DNA from: Enterovibrio norvegicus_B
GTDB taxonomy: Bacteria; Pseudomonadota; Gammaproteobacteria; Enterobacterales; Vibrionaceae
Direction: 5' to 3'
Assembly (NCBI RefSeq): GCF_002876705.1
Contig: NZ_MDAG01000015.1
Location: forward strand, 19,828 to 83,827
Length of the DNA: 64,000 nt
Shown here: piece after piece, positions 16,970 to 25,526 of the stretch
How positions within the stretch are numbered: the first letter of the stretch is position 1
Layout of the letters: each line of letters begins with the position of its first letter
Notes under the pieces: model-generated
The model's input: the letters and a program-made list of their open reading frames with translations, nothing else
Databases searched by the model: none
What the model was told of the DNA's origin: nothing
Program-made: the position numbers and the translations under genes

Positions 16970-17670
16970 TATGCGCTAAGCAACTCGACCATTTTTTCAA
17001 CCATGGCGCTTGAGCTTTTCGCTGCGAGAGGCAGGAACTCATCAAACGTCATTGGTGACTCTTTGTCTGCAACATCAGAGATGGCGCGAACAACAACGAA
17101 AGGTACGTTGAATTGGTGGCATGCTTGCGCAATCGCAGCTGCTTCCATTTCTACCGCAATCACGTTCGGGAAGTGTTCACGAATGTAGTTTTGGCGTTCT
17201 GCAGTACAAACGAAGGCATCACCTGTACAGATCAAACCGCGAACCGCATGCGGCGCTGGGTCCATTGCTGCGAGTGCTTGCTCTGCAACGTCCATCAGTT
17301 TTTCGTTTGATGTAAAGGTGGCGGGTTGGCCAGCCATTTGACCCATGGTGTAACCAAATGCCGTTACGTCAGCATCGTGGTATGCCACGTCAGTAGAAAT
17401 GACGACATCACCAAGGTTAAGCGATGGGTCGAAACCGCCCGCAGAACCCGTGTTGATCACTTCGGTGACTTTAAAGCGATCAAGCAGAATCGATGTGCTC
17501 AGCGCCGCTGCAACTTTGCCGATACCAGATTGCAGAAGAACAACGTCAACGCCGTTCATGTCGCCCGTGTAGAACTTGCTACCCGCAATCTCTTGCAGTT
17601 GGCAGTTGTTAATTTTGCTTTTTAGCAGGGTAACTTCCTGCTCCATGGCACCGATAATACCAATTTTCAT
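16969..17670 (-). CDS. mtnN: 5'-methylthioadenosine/S-adenosylhomocysteine nucleosidase
   Basis: Removes adenine from methylthioadenosine and S-adenosylhomocysteine, protecting SAM-dependent enzymes and feeding methionine salvage and autoinducer-2 synthesis. The 233-residue protein has the MKIGIIGAMEQE start with catalytic E12, the substrate-binding VEMEAAAI (173-180, E176) and catalytic D199 in AISDVADKES. The frame extends upstream to 17754, but the ATG at 17670 gives the family length and N-terminus. It is first in the mtnN-cbiB-btuF operon, joined to cbiB by TAATG. Confidence 0.96.
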   Translation of the reverse strand: MKIGIIGAMEQEVTLLKSKINNCQLQEIAGSKFYTGDMNGVDVVLLQSGIGKVAAALSTSILLDRFKVTEVINTGSAGGFDPSLNLGDVVISTDVAYHDADVTAFGYTMGQMAGQPATFTSNEKLMDVAEQALAAMDPAPHAVRGLICTGDAFVCTAERQNYIREHFPNVIAVEMEAAAIAQACHQFNVPFVVVRAISDVADKESPMTFDEFLPLAAKSSSAMVEKMVELLSA

Positions 17671-17730
17671 GTTTATACTCGTTCGGTTTTTGGGAATGCA
17701 CTGAGTGTAACATGACGGTAAATTCGGGCG

Positions 17731-17756
17731 AAAAAAAAGTGCCCTTGCGGGCACTT
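17731..17756 (-). terminator. Terminator after gltD (set 1)
   Basis: Stem AAGTGCCC / GGGCACTT with a TTGC loop; on the minus strand it is followed by eight U residues. Confidence 0.85.
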
Positions 17757-17788
17757 AATTTCGTGATGTTTGAAGCAAGCGAAGCGGT

Positions 17789-19204
17789 TTACACCTCGAG
17801 GTAATCCAAAATGCCTTCCGCCGCTTTTCGGCCTTCATCGATGGCGGTCACCACCAAATCTGAACCTCGCACTGCATCACCGCCCGCGAAGATTTTCTCG
17901 TTGGTGGTTTGATACGAAAATGCGCCTTTTTCTGGTACTTGAATGCGTCCCCATTGGTCTAAATCAACGCCGAATGGTTCAAGCCATGCCATTTGATGTG
18001 GTTGGAAGCCGAAGGCCATGATAACCGCGTCAGCGGGCAGTACATGTTCGCTGCCTTTGACGGGTTCAGGACGGCGACGACCCGCTTCGTCAGGTTCACC
18101 CAACTGGGTTTTCACCACATTAACGCCAGTGACGTTGCCGCTGCTGTCTACTTCAAGGCCAAGAGGTTGAAGGTTGAACATGAAGTTCACGCCTTCTTCC
18201 TTGGCATTTTTTACCTCACGGCGAGAGCCAGGCATGTTGGCTTCGTCACGACGGTAGGCACACACCACGTTTTTCGCGCCATGGCGAATCGAGGTGCGAA
18301 CACAGTCCATCGCGGTATCCCCGCCGCCTAGCACGACAACTTGCTTGCCTGCCATGTCGATAAACTCAGGCGCATCGCCTTCCAGTTCCATCACACGGTA
18401 GGTGTTGGCAATCAAAAACGGCAAGGCGTCGTAAACACCTGGTGCGTCTTCGTTATCAAGGCCTGCTCGCATGGATTTGTATGTGCCGACGCCAAGGAAG
18501 ACAGCATCATAATCCTTGATAAGCGTTTCCAAGGTGATGTCTGAACCGACCTCTGTATTCAACTGGAATTCCACGCCCATCTCGGTAAAGACACGCTGAC
18601 GATTGCGCATGATGTCTTTTTCCAATTTGAAAGACGGAATACCAAAGGTCAGCAAGCCGCCAATCTCAGGGTAGCGATCGAACACAACGGGTTTAACGCC
18701 GTTTCGAACCAGTACATCCGCACAGGCAAGACCTGCAGGGCCTGCACCGATGATGGCAACTTTCTTATCGGTCCATTCCACGCCAGACATGTCTGGCTTC
18801 CAGCCCATTTCAAAGGCTTTGTCGGTGATGTATTTTTCAACATTGCCAATGGTCACGGCGCCGAAATCTTCATTCAGCGTACATGAACCTTCACACAGGC
18901 GGTCTTGAGGACACACGCGACCACACACTTCAGGCAAGCTGTTGGTCTGGTGAGAAAGCTCCACTGCTTCAATGATACGGCCTTCGTTCGCCAGCTTAAG
19001 CCACTGAGGAATGTAGTTGTGAACCGGGCATTTCCATTCACAGTAGGGGTTACCACAGTCCAAGCAGCGATCAGACTGCGCAGATGCTTGCGTGCCTGTG
19101 AAGGGTTCGTAGATTTCAACGAACTCTGTTTTACGTGTTTTGATCGGCTTCTTACGTGGGTCGATACGTTGCACGTCGATAAATTGGTATACGTTCTGGC
19201 TCAT
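17789..19204 (-). CDS. gltD: Glutamate synthase (NADPH) small subunit, set 1
   Basis: Passes electrons from NADPH through FAD and Fe-S clusters to the large subunit for glutamate formation. The 471-residue protein has N-terminal Cys motifs for two [4Fe-4S] clusters (CLDCGNPYCEWKCP and CGRVCPQDRLCEGSC), an FAD loop GAGPAGLACAD, and an NADPH loop GGGDTAMDC. Length equals E. coli GltD (472). It follows gltB after 11 bases in the same operon and ends in a terminator. A second, longer gltD (489 residues) lies at 24057-25526. Confidence 0.95.
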   Translation of the reverse strand: MSQNVYQFIDVQRIDPRKKPIKTRKTEFVEIYEPFTGTQASAQSDRCLDCGNPYCEWKCPVHNYIPQWLKLANEGRIIEAVELSHQTNSLPEVCGRVCPQDRLCEGSCTLNEDFGAVTIGNVEKYITDKAFEMGWKPDMSGVEWTDKKVAIIGAGPAGLACADVLVRNGVKPVVFDRYPEIGGLLTFGIPSFKLEKDIMRNRQRVFTEMGVEFQLNTEVGSDITLETLIKDYDAVFLGVGTYKSMRAGLDNEDAPGVYDALPFLIANTYRVMELEGDAPEFIDMAGKQVVVLGGGDTAMDCVRTSIRHGAKNVVCAYRRDEANMPGSRREVKNAKEEGVNFMFNLQPLGLEVDSSGNVTGVNVVKTQLGEPDEAGRRRPEPVKGSEHVLPADAVIMAFGFQPHQMAWLEPFGVDLDQWGRIQVPEKGAFSYQTTNEKIFAGGDAVRGSDLVVTAIDEGRKAAEGILDYLEV

Positions 19205-19215
19205 AAGGTCCTCCG

Positions 19216-22200
19216 TTACTGCGCCTGAACACGCAGCTCAGCTGCGCTTCGGCTTTGGTGACCAAGCAGAGAACGCACGTCTGCTGCTTTAGGTTTCACC
19301 AGATAGAATTTACTGATCCATTGTTCAAAGTCGGCGAGGATTTCCTGCGCACGAGCGGAACCCGTGAGTTCCAAATGTTGATCAATGAGACCACGGAGGT
19401 GTTCTTGATGAATCGTTAAGTCATCGAGTGACAGCGCTTCAACCAGTTCAGGGTTTACACGGCCTGCAAAATCACCGGTTTCATCCAGCACGTAGGCAAA
19501 ACCGCCCGTCATGCCTGCACCGAAGTTGACGCCACAATGCCCGAGGATGGCCACAATACCGCCCGTCATGTACTCGCACGCATTGTCGCCAGCGCCTTCC
19601 ACCACGGCTAAAGAGCCGGAGTTACGCACTGCAAAGCGTTCACCCGCCGTACCGGCAGCAAACAATTTACCGCCGGTGGCACCGTACAAACAGGTGTTAC
19701 CGATGATGGTAGATTCGTGCGAACGAAATGCAGAGCCGACAGGTGGCTTGATGATGATTTTGCCGCCTGCCATGCCTTTACCGACATAGTCATTGGCATC
19801 GCCGGTGAGCGTGATGTGCACGCCGCCCGCATTCCAAACGCCTAAAGATTGTCCTGCTGTACCTTGCAATTGGATATTGAGCGGTGTGCCCGCCATTCCT
19901 TGGTTGCCATAACGTTTCGCGATGGCACCCGACAAGGTCGCGCCGATAGAGCGGTCGGTGTTTTTCACGTTGAGGTAGGTACTTGCGGGCTGACGTTTTT
20001 CAATGGAATCAGCAAACGTGCCCATGAGTGTTTGGTTCAGCAAAGCCTTATCAAACGGTGGATTAGGCTCGGTCCAATAAACAGATTTACCTGACACGGG
20101 CGTTGGGGATTCGAGAATGCTGCTCAAATCGAGTTTTAGCTGTTTGGCCGTGAACCCATCAACCGCTTCGAGTAAGTCTGTGCGACCAATCAAATCGGTG
20201 AGTTTTTCAACGCCAAGTTCCGCCATAAGCTCACGCACTTCTTCAGCAAGGCCTTTAAAGAAGTTCATGACTTGCTCTGGCAAGCCTTTGAAGTAATCGC
20301 GACGCAGGGTGTCATCTTGCGTTGCAACACCGGTCGCGCAGTTGTTCAAGTGACAAATACGCAGGTATTTACAGCCCAGAGCGACCATTGGCGCAGTACC
20401 AAAACCGAAGCTTTCAGCACCCAAAATGGTGGCCTTGATGATGTCTAAACCGGTTTTCAACCCGCCATCGACTTGAAGACGGATTTTATGGCGAAGACCA
20501 TTAGCCACTAGCGCTTGTTGGGTTTCAGCGAGTCCAAGCTCCCACGGGCTACCGGCATATTTCACCGAAGTCAGTGGGCTTGCGCCTGTGCCGCCGTCGT
20601 AGCCAGAAATGGTGATGAGATCGGCATAAGCTTTTGCCACACCCACCGCGATCGTGCCCACACCAGGTTCAGACACCAGCTTCACCGACACGAGCGCATC
20701 AGGGTTTACTTGTTTGAGATCGAAAATCAGCTGCGCCAAATCTTCAATTGAGTAAATGTCGTGGTGCGGCGGCGGTGAAATTAGCGTTACGCCTTGGACT
20801 GAATGACGAAGACGTGCAATTTCTGCGGTGACTTTGTGGCCTGGTAGTTGTCCACCTTCCCCCGGTTTTGCACCTTGCGCTACTTTGATTTGCAGCACAT
20901 CGGCGTTAGTCAGGTAATGTGGCGTTACACCAAATCGACCTGACGCGATCTGCTTGATGCGTGAGTTACGCTCAGAGTTAAAGCGACGTGGATCTTCGCC
21001 ACCTTCGCCCGAGTTGGAATTACCGCCAAGGCGGTTCATCGCAATTGCGAGGGCTTCATGTGCTTCAGGGCTCAATGCCCCAATCGACATGGCGGCGGAA
21101 TCGAAACGCTTGAACAACTCGCTGGCGGGTTCAACGTGCTCAAGAACGGCAGGTTTTTCAACTGGCTTGAGGCGCATTAAATCGCGGATTGATGAAACAG
21201 GGCGACTGTTAACCATTCTTGCATAGCTCTTATAGTCGACACTTTCGCCGGATTTAACCGCAGATTGCAGTGAGTTAACGACATCTGGGTTATAGGCATG
21301 GTATTCGCCGCCGTGGACGTATTTGAGCAAGCCTCCATTATCGATAGGCTTACGCTTGAGCCAAGCACGGCGCGACAAGTTGACGAGATCTTGCTGGAAA
21401 TCATCAAAATCTGCACCTTGAATACGGCTTGCTACGCCTTTAAAGCAAAGGTTAACCACGTTGTCGTTGAGGCCAACCGCTTCAAATAACTGAGAGCAGC
21501 GGTATGAGGCAATGGTCGAAATACCCATTTTAGACATGATTTTAAACAGGCCTTTATGGATACCATTTCGGAAGTTAAGTGCCGCTTCCGACATGGTTTT
21601 GGCAATCACTTTGTTGTCGACCATCTTGCCGATGGATTCATACGCGAGGTAGGGGTAAACCGCCGTCGCACCAAAGCCAAGCAAAACGGCAAATTGGTGT
21701 GGATCGCGCGCAGAGGCGGTTTCGATAACAATGTTGGCATCACAACGCAGATTGGCGTTCACCAAGCGTTGTTGCACAGCACCCACCGCCATGGCTGCTG
21801 GAATGGGGAGTTTGTCTTTTGTGATGCCACGATCTGACAACACAACCAATACCGTGCCGTCACGAACGACGCGTTCTGCTTGGTCGCAAACATCAACAAT
21901 GGCTTGTTTGAGGTCTTTTTCTTCTGGGTTGAAGTTGATGTCGATAATGCTGTTTTGATAATACTCGTCGTCCAGCTCAAGTAATTGCACCATGTCTGAA
22001 TAGAGCAAAACCGGGCTTTTGAACGAGACGCGGTGTGCGTGACCATCGGTTTCTGAGAAGACATTTTTCTCACGACCGATCGACGTTGCCAGCGACATAA
22101 CGTGGTTTTCACGCAAGGGGTCGATAGGTGGGTTGGTGACCTGCGCGAATTTTTGACGGAAGTAATCCGCGACGTTTCGTGCTTGGGAAGAGAGTACCGC

Positions 22201-23682
22201 CATGGGGGTGTCATCACCCATCGAGCCTGTCGCTTCTTGGCCTATTTCACCCAGTACGCGCAGCACTTGATCGAGCTCTTCGCCCGATACGCCGTAGAGT
22301 TTTTGGTAAACCTGCAGCTCATCATCGTTCATGCTGCGTTGGCTAGCGCGATCGTTTGGATCCATGTCTTCGAATGGCGTGAGGCGTCGAACGTTTTTGT
22401 CGAGCCATGCTTTGTATGGGTGACGACCTTTCAGATCGTTATCGATGTCGGCTGAGTGCCACACTTCACCGTCAAAGGTATCAATAACCAGCAACTCACC
22501 GGGGCCAACGCGGCCTTTCTCTGCCACTTCGTCCGGCGCGTAATCCCAGATGCCCACTTCGGAGGCGAGGGTGATTAGCTTGTCTTTAGTGACAACATAT
22601 CGTGCAGGGCGCAGGCCATTTCGGTCGAGGTTACACGCGGCATATCGACCGTCTGACATGACGATGCCCGCTGGGCCGTCCCACGGTTCCATGTGCATGG
22701 AGTTAAAGTCGTAAAACGCGCGTAAATCTTCATCCATGTCTGGGTGGTTCTGCCATGCAGGTGGCACAAGCATGCGCATTGCACGGAATAAATCCATGCC
22801 GCCAGCCAGGAAGACTTCCAGCATGTTATCAAGGCTAGAGCTGTCAGAGCCCGTTTCGTTAACAAACGGCGCGGCTTGTTCTAGGTCAGGCAATAGCGGC
22901 GATTTGAATTTGTAAGCACGGGCACGCGCCCATTGACGGTTGCCTTCGATGGTGTTGATTTCACCATTGTGCGCCAAATAACGAAACGGTTGAGCCAATG
23001 GCCAGCGAGGGGTGGTGTTGGTTGAAAAACGCTGGTGGAATAAACAGATCGACGACTCAAGGCGAAGATCAGCAAGATCAAGGTAGAACCTCGGCAGATC
23101 AGCGGGCATGCACAAGCCTTTGTAGACAATGGTGCGCGTCGACAGGCTGGTGATGTAGAAATCGGGATCTTCTTGAAGGGCTTTTTCTGCGCGGCGACGT
23201 GCGATATACAGACGGCGCTCAAGGTCACGGGCGCGCCAACCAGCGGGACCGTTAATAAAGACTTGTTCGATGGTAGGGACTGAGCTTAGGGCGATTTCAC
23301 CCAATACGTCTGAGTTTGTTGGCACTTCGCGCCAGCCAACAATAGACAGGGTTTCGGCTTCAATTTCACGTTCAAAGATCGTTTTGGCTTTTTTTGCTTT
23401 TTCGGGATCTTGACTGAGGAAAATCATACCGACGCCGTAGAGTTTACTGAGTGTCCAGTTGTTCTCTTCGGCAATCATGCGGAAAAAGTTATCGGGCTTT
23501 TGAAGTAATAAGCCGCAACCATCACCGGTTTTCCCATCGGCGTTAATCGCGCCGCGGTGGGTCATTCGGTCTAGTGCGGAAATGGCTGTTCTGACGAGTT
23601 TGTGGCTAGCTTCACCCTCTGTGTGGGCGATCAGACCAAAGCCACAGTTGTCTTTCTCCAGCGTTGGATCATACAGCGACAT
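19216..23682 (-). CDS. gltB: Glutamate synthase (NADPH) large subunit, set 1 (E. coli type)
   Basis: Converts glutamine plus 2-oxoglutarate to two glutamates. The 1488-residue chain begins MSLYDPTLEKDNCGFG: the N-terminal residues would be cleaved to expose C13 as the glutaminase nucleophile. The FMN/synthase domain has GEGGEDPRRFN and the [3Fe-4S] motif CKYLRICHLNNC; a GXGXG beta-helix domain follows. The protein ends RSRSAAELRVQAQ, which I recall as the E. coli GltB terminus. I chose the ATG at 23682, with AGGGAGA before it, over an in-frame start nine codons upstream. It heads gltBD set 1. Confidence 0.95.
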   Translation of the reverse strand: MSLYDPTLEKDNCGFGLIAHTEGEASHKLVRTAISALDRMTHRGAINADGKTGDGCGLLLQKPDNFFRMIAEENNWTLSKLYGVGMIFLSQDPEKAKKAKTIFEREIEAETLSIVGWREVPTNSDVLGEIALSSVPTIEQVFINGPAGWRARDLERRLYIARRRAEKALQEDPDFYITSLSTRTIVYKGLCMPADLPRFYLDLADLRLESSICLFHQRFSTNTTPRWPLAQPFRYLAHNGEINTIEGNRQWARARAYKFKSPLLPDLEQAAPFVNETGSDSSSLDNMLEVFLAGGMDLFRAMRMLVPPAWQNHPDMDEDLRAFYDFNSMHMEPWDGPAGIVMSDGRYAACNLDRNGLRPARYVVTKDKLITLASEVGIWDYAPDEVAEKGRVGPGELLVIDTFDGEVWHSADIDNDLKGRHPYKAWLDKNVRRLTPFEDMDPNDRASQRSMNDDELQVYQKLYGVSGEELDQVLRVLGEIGQEATGSMGDDTPMAVLSSQARNVADYFRQKFAQVTNPPIDPLRENHVMSLATSIGREKNVFSETDGHAHRVSFKSPVLLYSDMVQLLELDDEYYQNSIIDINFNPEEKDLKQAIVDVCDQAERVVRDGTVLVVLSDRGITKDKLPIPAAMAVGAVQQRLVNANLRCDANIVIETASARDPHQFAVLLGFGATAVYPYLAYESIGKMVDNKVIAKTMSEAALNFRNGIHKGLFKIMSKMGISTIASYRCSQLFEAVGLNDNVVNLCFKGVASRIQGADFDDFQQDLVNLSRRAWLKRKPIDNGGLLKYVHGGEYHAYNPDVVNSLQSAVKSGESVDYKSYARMVNSRPVSSIRDLMRLKPVEKPAVLEHVEPASELFKRFDSAAMSIGALSPEAHEALAIAMNRLGGNSNSGEGGEDPRRFNSERNSRIKQIASGRFGVTPHYLTNADVLQIKVAQGAKPGEGGQLPGHKVTAEIARLRHSVQGVTLISPPPHHDIYSIEDLAQLIFDLKQVNPDALVSVKLVSEPGVGTIAVGVAKAYADLITISGYDGGTGASPLTSVKYAGSPWELGLAETQQALVANGLRHKIRLQVDGGLKTGLDIIKATILGAESFGFGTAPMVALGCKYLRICHLNNCATGVATQDDTLRRDYFKGLPEQVMNFFKGLAEEVRELMAELGVEKLTDLIGRTDLLEAVDGFTAKQLKLDLSSILESPTPVSGKSVYWTEPNPPFDKALLNQTLMGTFADSIEKRQPASTYLNVKNTDRSIGATLSGAIAKRYGNQGMAGTPLNIQLQGTAGQSLGVWNAGGVHITLTGDANDYVGKGMAGGKIIIKPPVGSAFRSHESTIIGNTCLYGATGGKLFAAGTAGERFAVRNSGSLAVVEGAGDNACEYMTGGIVAILGHCGVNFGAGMTGGFAYVLDETGDFAGRVNPELVEALSLDDLTIHQEHLRGLIDQHLELTGSARAQEILADFEQWISKFYLVKPKAADVRSLLGHQSRSAAELRVQAQ

Positions 23683-24056
23683 TGCAATTCTCCCTTGCGA
23701 CTGCTTCAAGCAGTGACTGCAGTTCTTTAATGTCTTCCTGACATCATTTCTCTAATAACGGAACTCGGTGGTATTCATTCCGGCATTGCACGTTATCGAT
23801 TATTGATTAACAGGTCAAATTTCGTCACGTTACATTGACTTTACGGATAAACAGCAATATATGCCGAAAACAGCCCCTTTGAGTAGCATTTTATGGCAGA
23901 TATTTTTAAGTCTGTCGCAGAGATTACTGGCATGCACGAACGGGAAATAGAATGTGAAAGGAGGGGATTTGGCAGTTTTGACGTGAATTTGTCTCTAAAA
24001 AGAAAAAAGCCAGCCACTGAGGGCTGGCAAAACTGGAAGATAACACTTACTTATTA
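23683..24056. other. Intergenic region between the two glutamate synthase operons
   Basis: This 374-base gap holds the terminator of the upstream operon at 24003-24032 and, nearer 23683, the promoter region of gltB set 1. It is AT-rich around 23800-23900. I see no convincing ORF or named operator. Confidence 0.6.
24003..24032 (-). terminator. Terminator after gltD (set 2)
   Basis: Stem GCCAGCC / GGCTGGC with a six-base loop; read on the minus strand it is followed by UUUUUU. It separates the two gltBD operons. Confidence 0.85.
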
Positions 24057-25526
24057 TTATGCGGAGAGCATCAACGAGTCAGCTTTTGCCTCGAGATGCG
24101 TATCACCCATAAGGAAGGCATCAATGGCGCGCGCACATTCACGGCCTTCGTTGATACAACGAACAACCAATGATTGACCTGTACGCATATCACCTGCAGC
24201 AAATACGCCTTTTTGACTTGTTTGATAATTGGTCGCCGCCACGTTACCGCGGTCATCTAAGGCAACATCGAGTTGTGCTAGCACACCTTGAGGTTCTGGG
24301 TGAAGGAAGCCCATCGCCAAGAATGCGTTATCACATGGGATAACACGCTCGGTGCCTGCCACTTCTTCAAAACCGGGACGTTCGCCTGGCGCTGCATCTT
24401 TCCAAACAATATCCGCGATACGCAGGGCTTTAACATTGCCTGCATCGTCACCGATGAATTCTTTGGTCAGGATGTTCCAATGACGATCACAACCCTCTTC
24501 GTGAGAAGTAGAAGTGCGCATGATCATTGGGTACTGCGGCCAAGGCATGTTGGCAGGGCGCAGCTCAGGTGGGATAGGCATGATTTCCACTTGAGTAATG
24601 CTCTTCGCGCCATGTCGGTTCGATGTGCCTACACAGTCAGAACCGGTATCACCACCACCAATAACCACAACGTGCTTGTCTTTTACGTGAATTTCTTCGG
24701 TTTTCAAATCCATGCCATTTGCACGGCGGTTGTTTTGACCAAGGAATTCCATCGCAAAGTGAACGCCTTTTAGCTCGCGACCTGGGATTGGCAAATCACG
24801 TGGCACAGTTGAACCGCCGGTGAGCAATACCACATCGAAATCTTGACGAATTTGATGCGCGTTAACCGTCACACCTACGTGTGCATTCACTTCAAACTGT
24901 ACGCCAGCTTCGGCCATTAGATTGATCTTGCGATCAATAATGTCCATGCCGAGTTTGAAATCTGGAATACCGAAACGCAGCAAACCACCGACTTTTTCAT
25001 CACGTTCAAAAACGGTGACGGAGTGACCTGCACTGTTAAGCTGCTCGGCAGCAGACAGGCCTGCAGGGCCTGAACCGATGATGGCGACTTTTTTACCGGT
25101 GCGAGACGTTGGCGTTTTTGGCTTAGCATAGCCTTCACGGTACGCTGTCTCTACGATGGTTTTTTCGATGTTACAGATGGTGATTGGGTCTTGGTTGATA
25201 CCCAATACACATGAGCTTTCACATGGTGCAGGGCACACACGTCCTGTGAATTCTGGGAAGTTATTGGTAGAACTTAAAATGTTCCACGCTTCTTCCCAGC
25301 TGTCGCGGTATACCGCGTCATTGAATTCAGGAATGATGTTTCCGATTGGGCAACCGTTATGACAAAACGGGACACCGCAATCCATACAACGTGACGATTG
25401 CTCGTTAATCTTTTCACCAAACTCTTCGTTCAGGACAAATTCCTTGTTGTCTTGAATACGAACAGCGGGGTCTTTTTTGCCCGGGAGTTCTCGGCCAAAT
25501 TCTAAAAATCCAGTTGGCTTACCCAT
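24057..25526 (-). CDS. gltD: Glutamate synthase small subunit, set 2
   Basis: A 489-residue paralogue of the 17789-19204 product with the same plan: Fe-S cysteines in CMDCGVPFCHNGCP and CPAPCESSC, FAD loop GSGPAGLSAAEQL, NADPH loop GGGDTGSDC. The sequence is clearly diverged and about 18 residues longer. It starts at 25526, inside the 3' end of the large-subunit gene (8-base overlap), so translation is probably coupled. I use the same symbol because the function is the same; the paralogue needs a suffix (for example gltD2) in a final annotation. Confidence 0.93.
   Translation of the reverse strand: MGKPTGFLEFGRELPGKKDPAVRIQDNKEFVLNEEFGEKINEQSSRCMDCGVPFCHNGCPIGNIIPEFNDAVYRDSWEEAWNILSSTNNFPEFTGRVCPAPCESSCVLGINQDPITICNIEKTIVETAYREGYAKPKTPTSRTGKKVAIIGSGPAGLSAAEQLNSAGHSVTVFERDEKVGGLLRFGIPDFKLGMDIIDRKINLMAEAGVQFEVNAHVGVTVNAHQIRQDFDVVLLTGGSTVPRDLPIPGRELKGVHFAMEFLGQNNRRANGMDLKTEEIHVKDKHVVVIGGGDTGSDCVGTSNRHGAKSITQVEIMPIPPELRPANMPWPQYPMIMRTSTSHEEGCDRHWNILTKEFIGDDAGNVKALRIADIVWKDAAPGERPGFEEVAGTERVIPCDNAFLAMGFLHPEPQGVLAQLDVALDDRGNVAATNYQTSQKGVFAAGDMRTGQSLVVRCINEGRECARAIDAFLMGDTHLEAKADSLMLSA

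Noticed and set aside
23893..24177. 94-codon plus-strand frame antisense to gltD set 2
   Set aside because: It runs through the terminator and into the opposite strand of a real gene.
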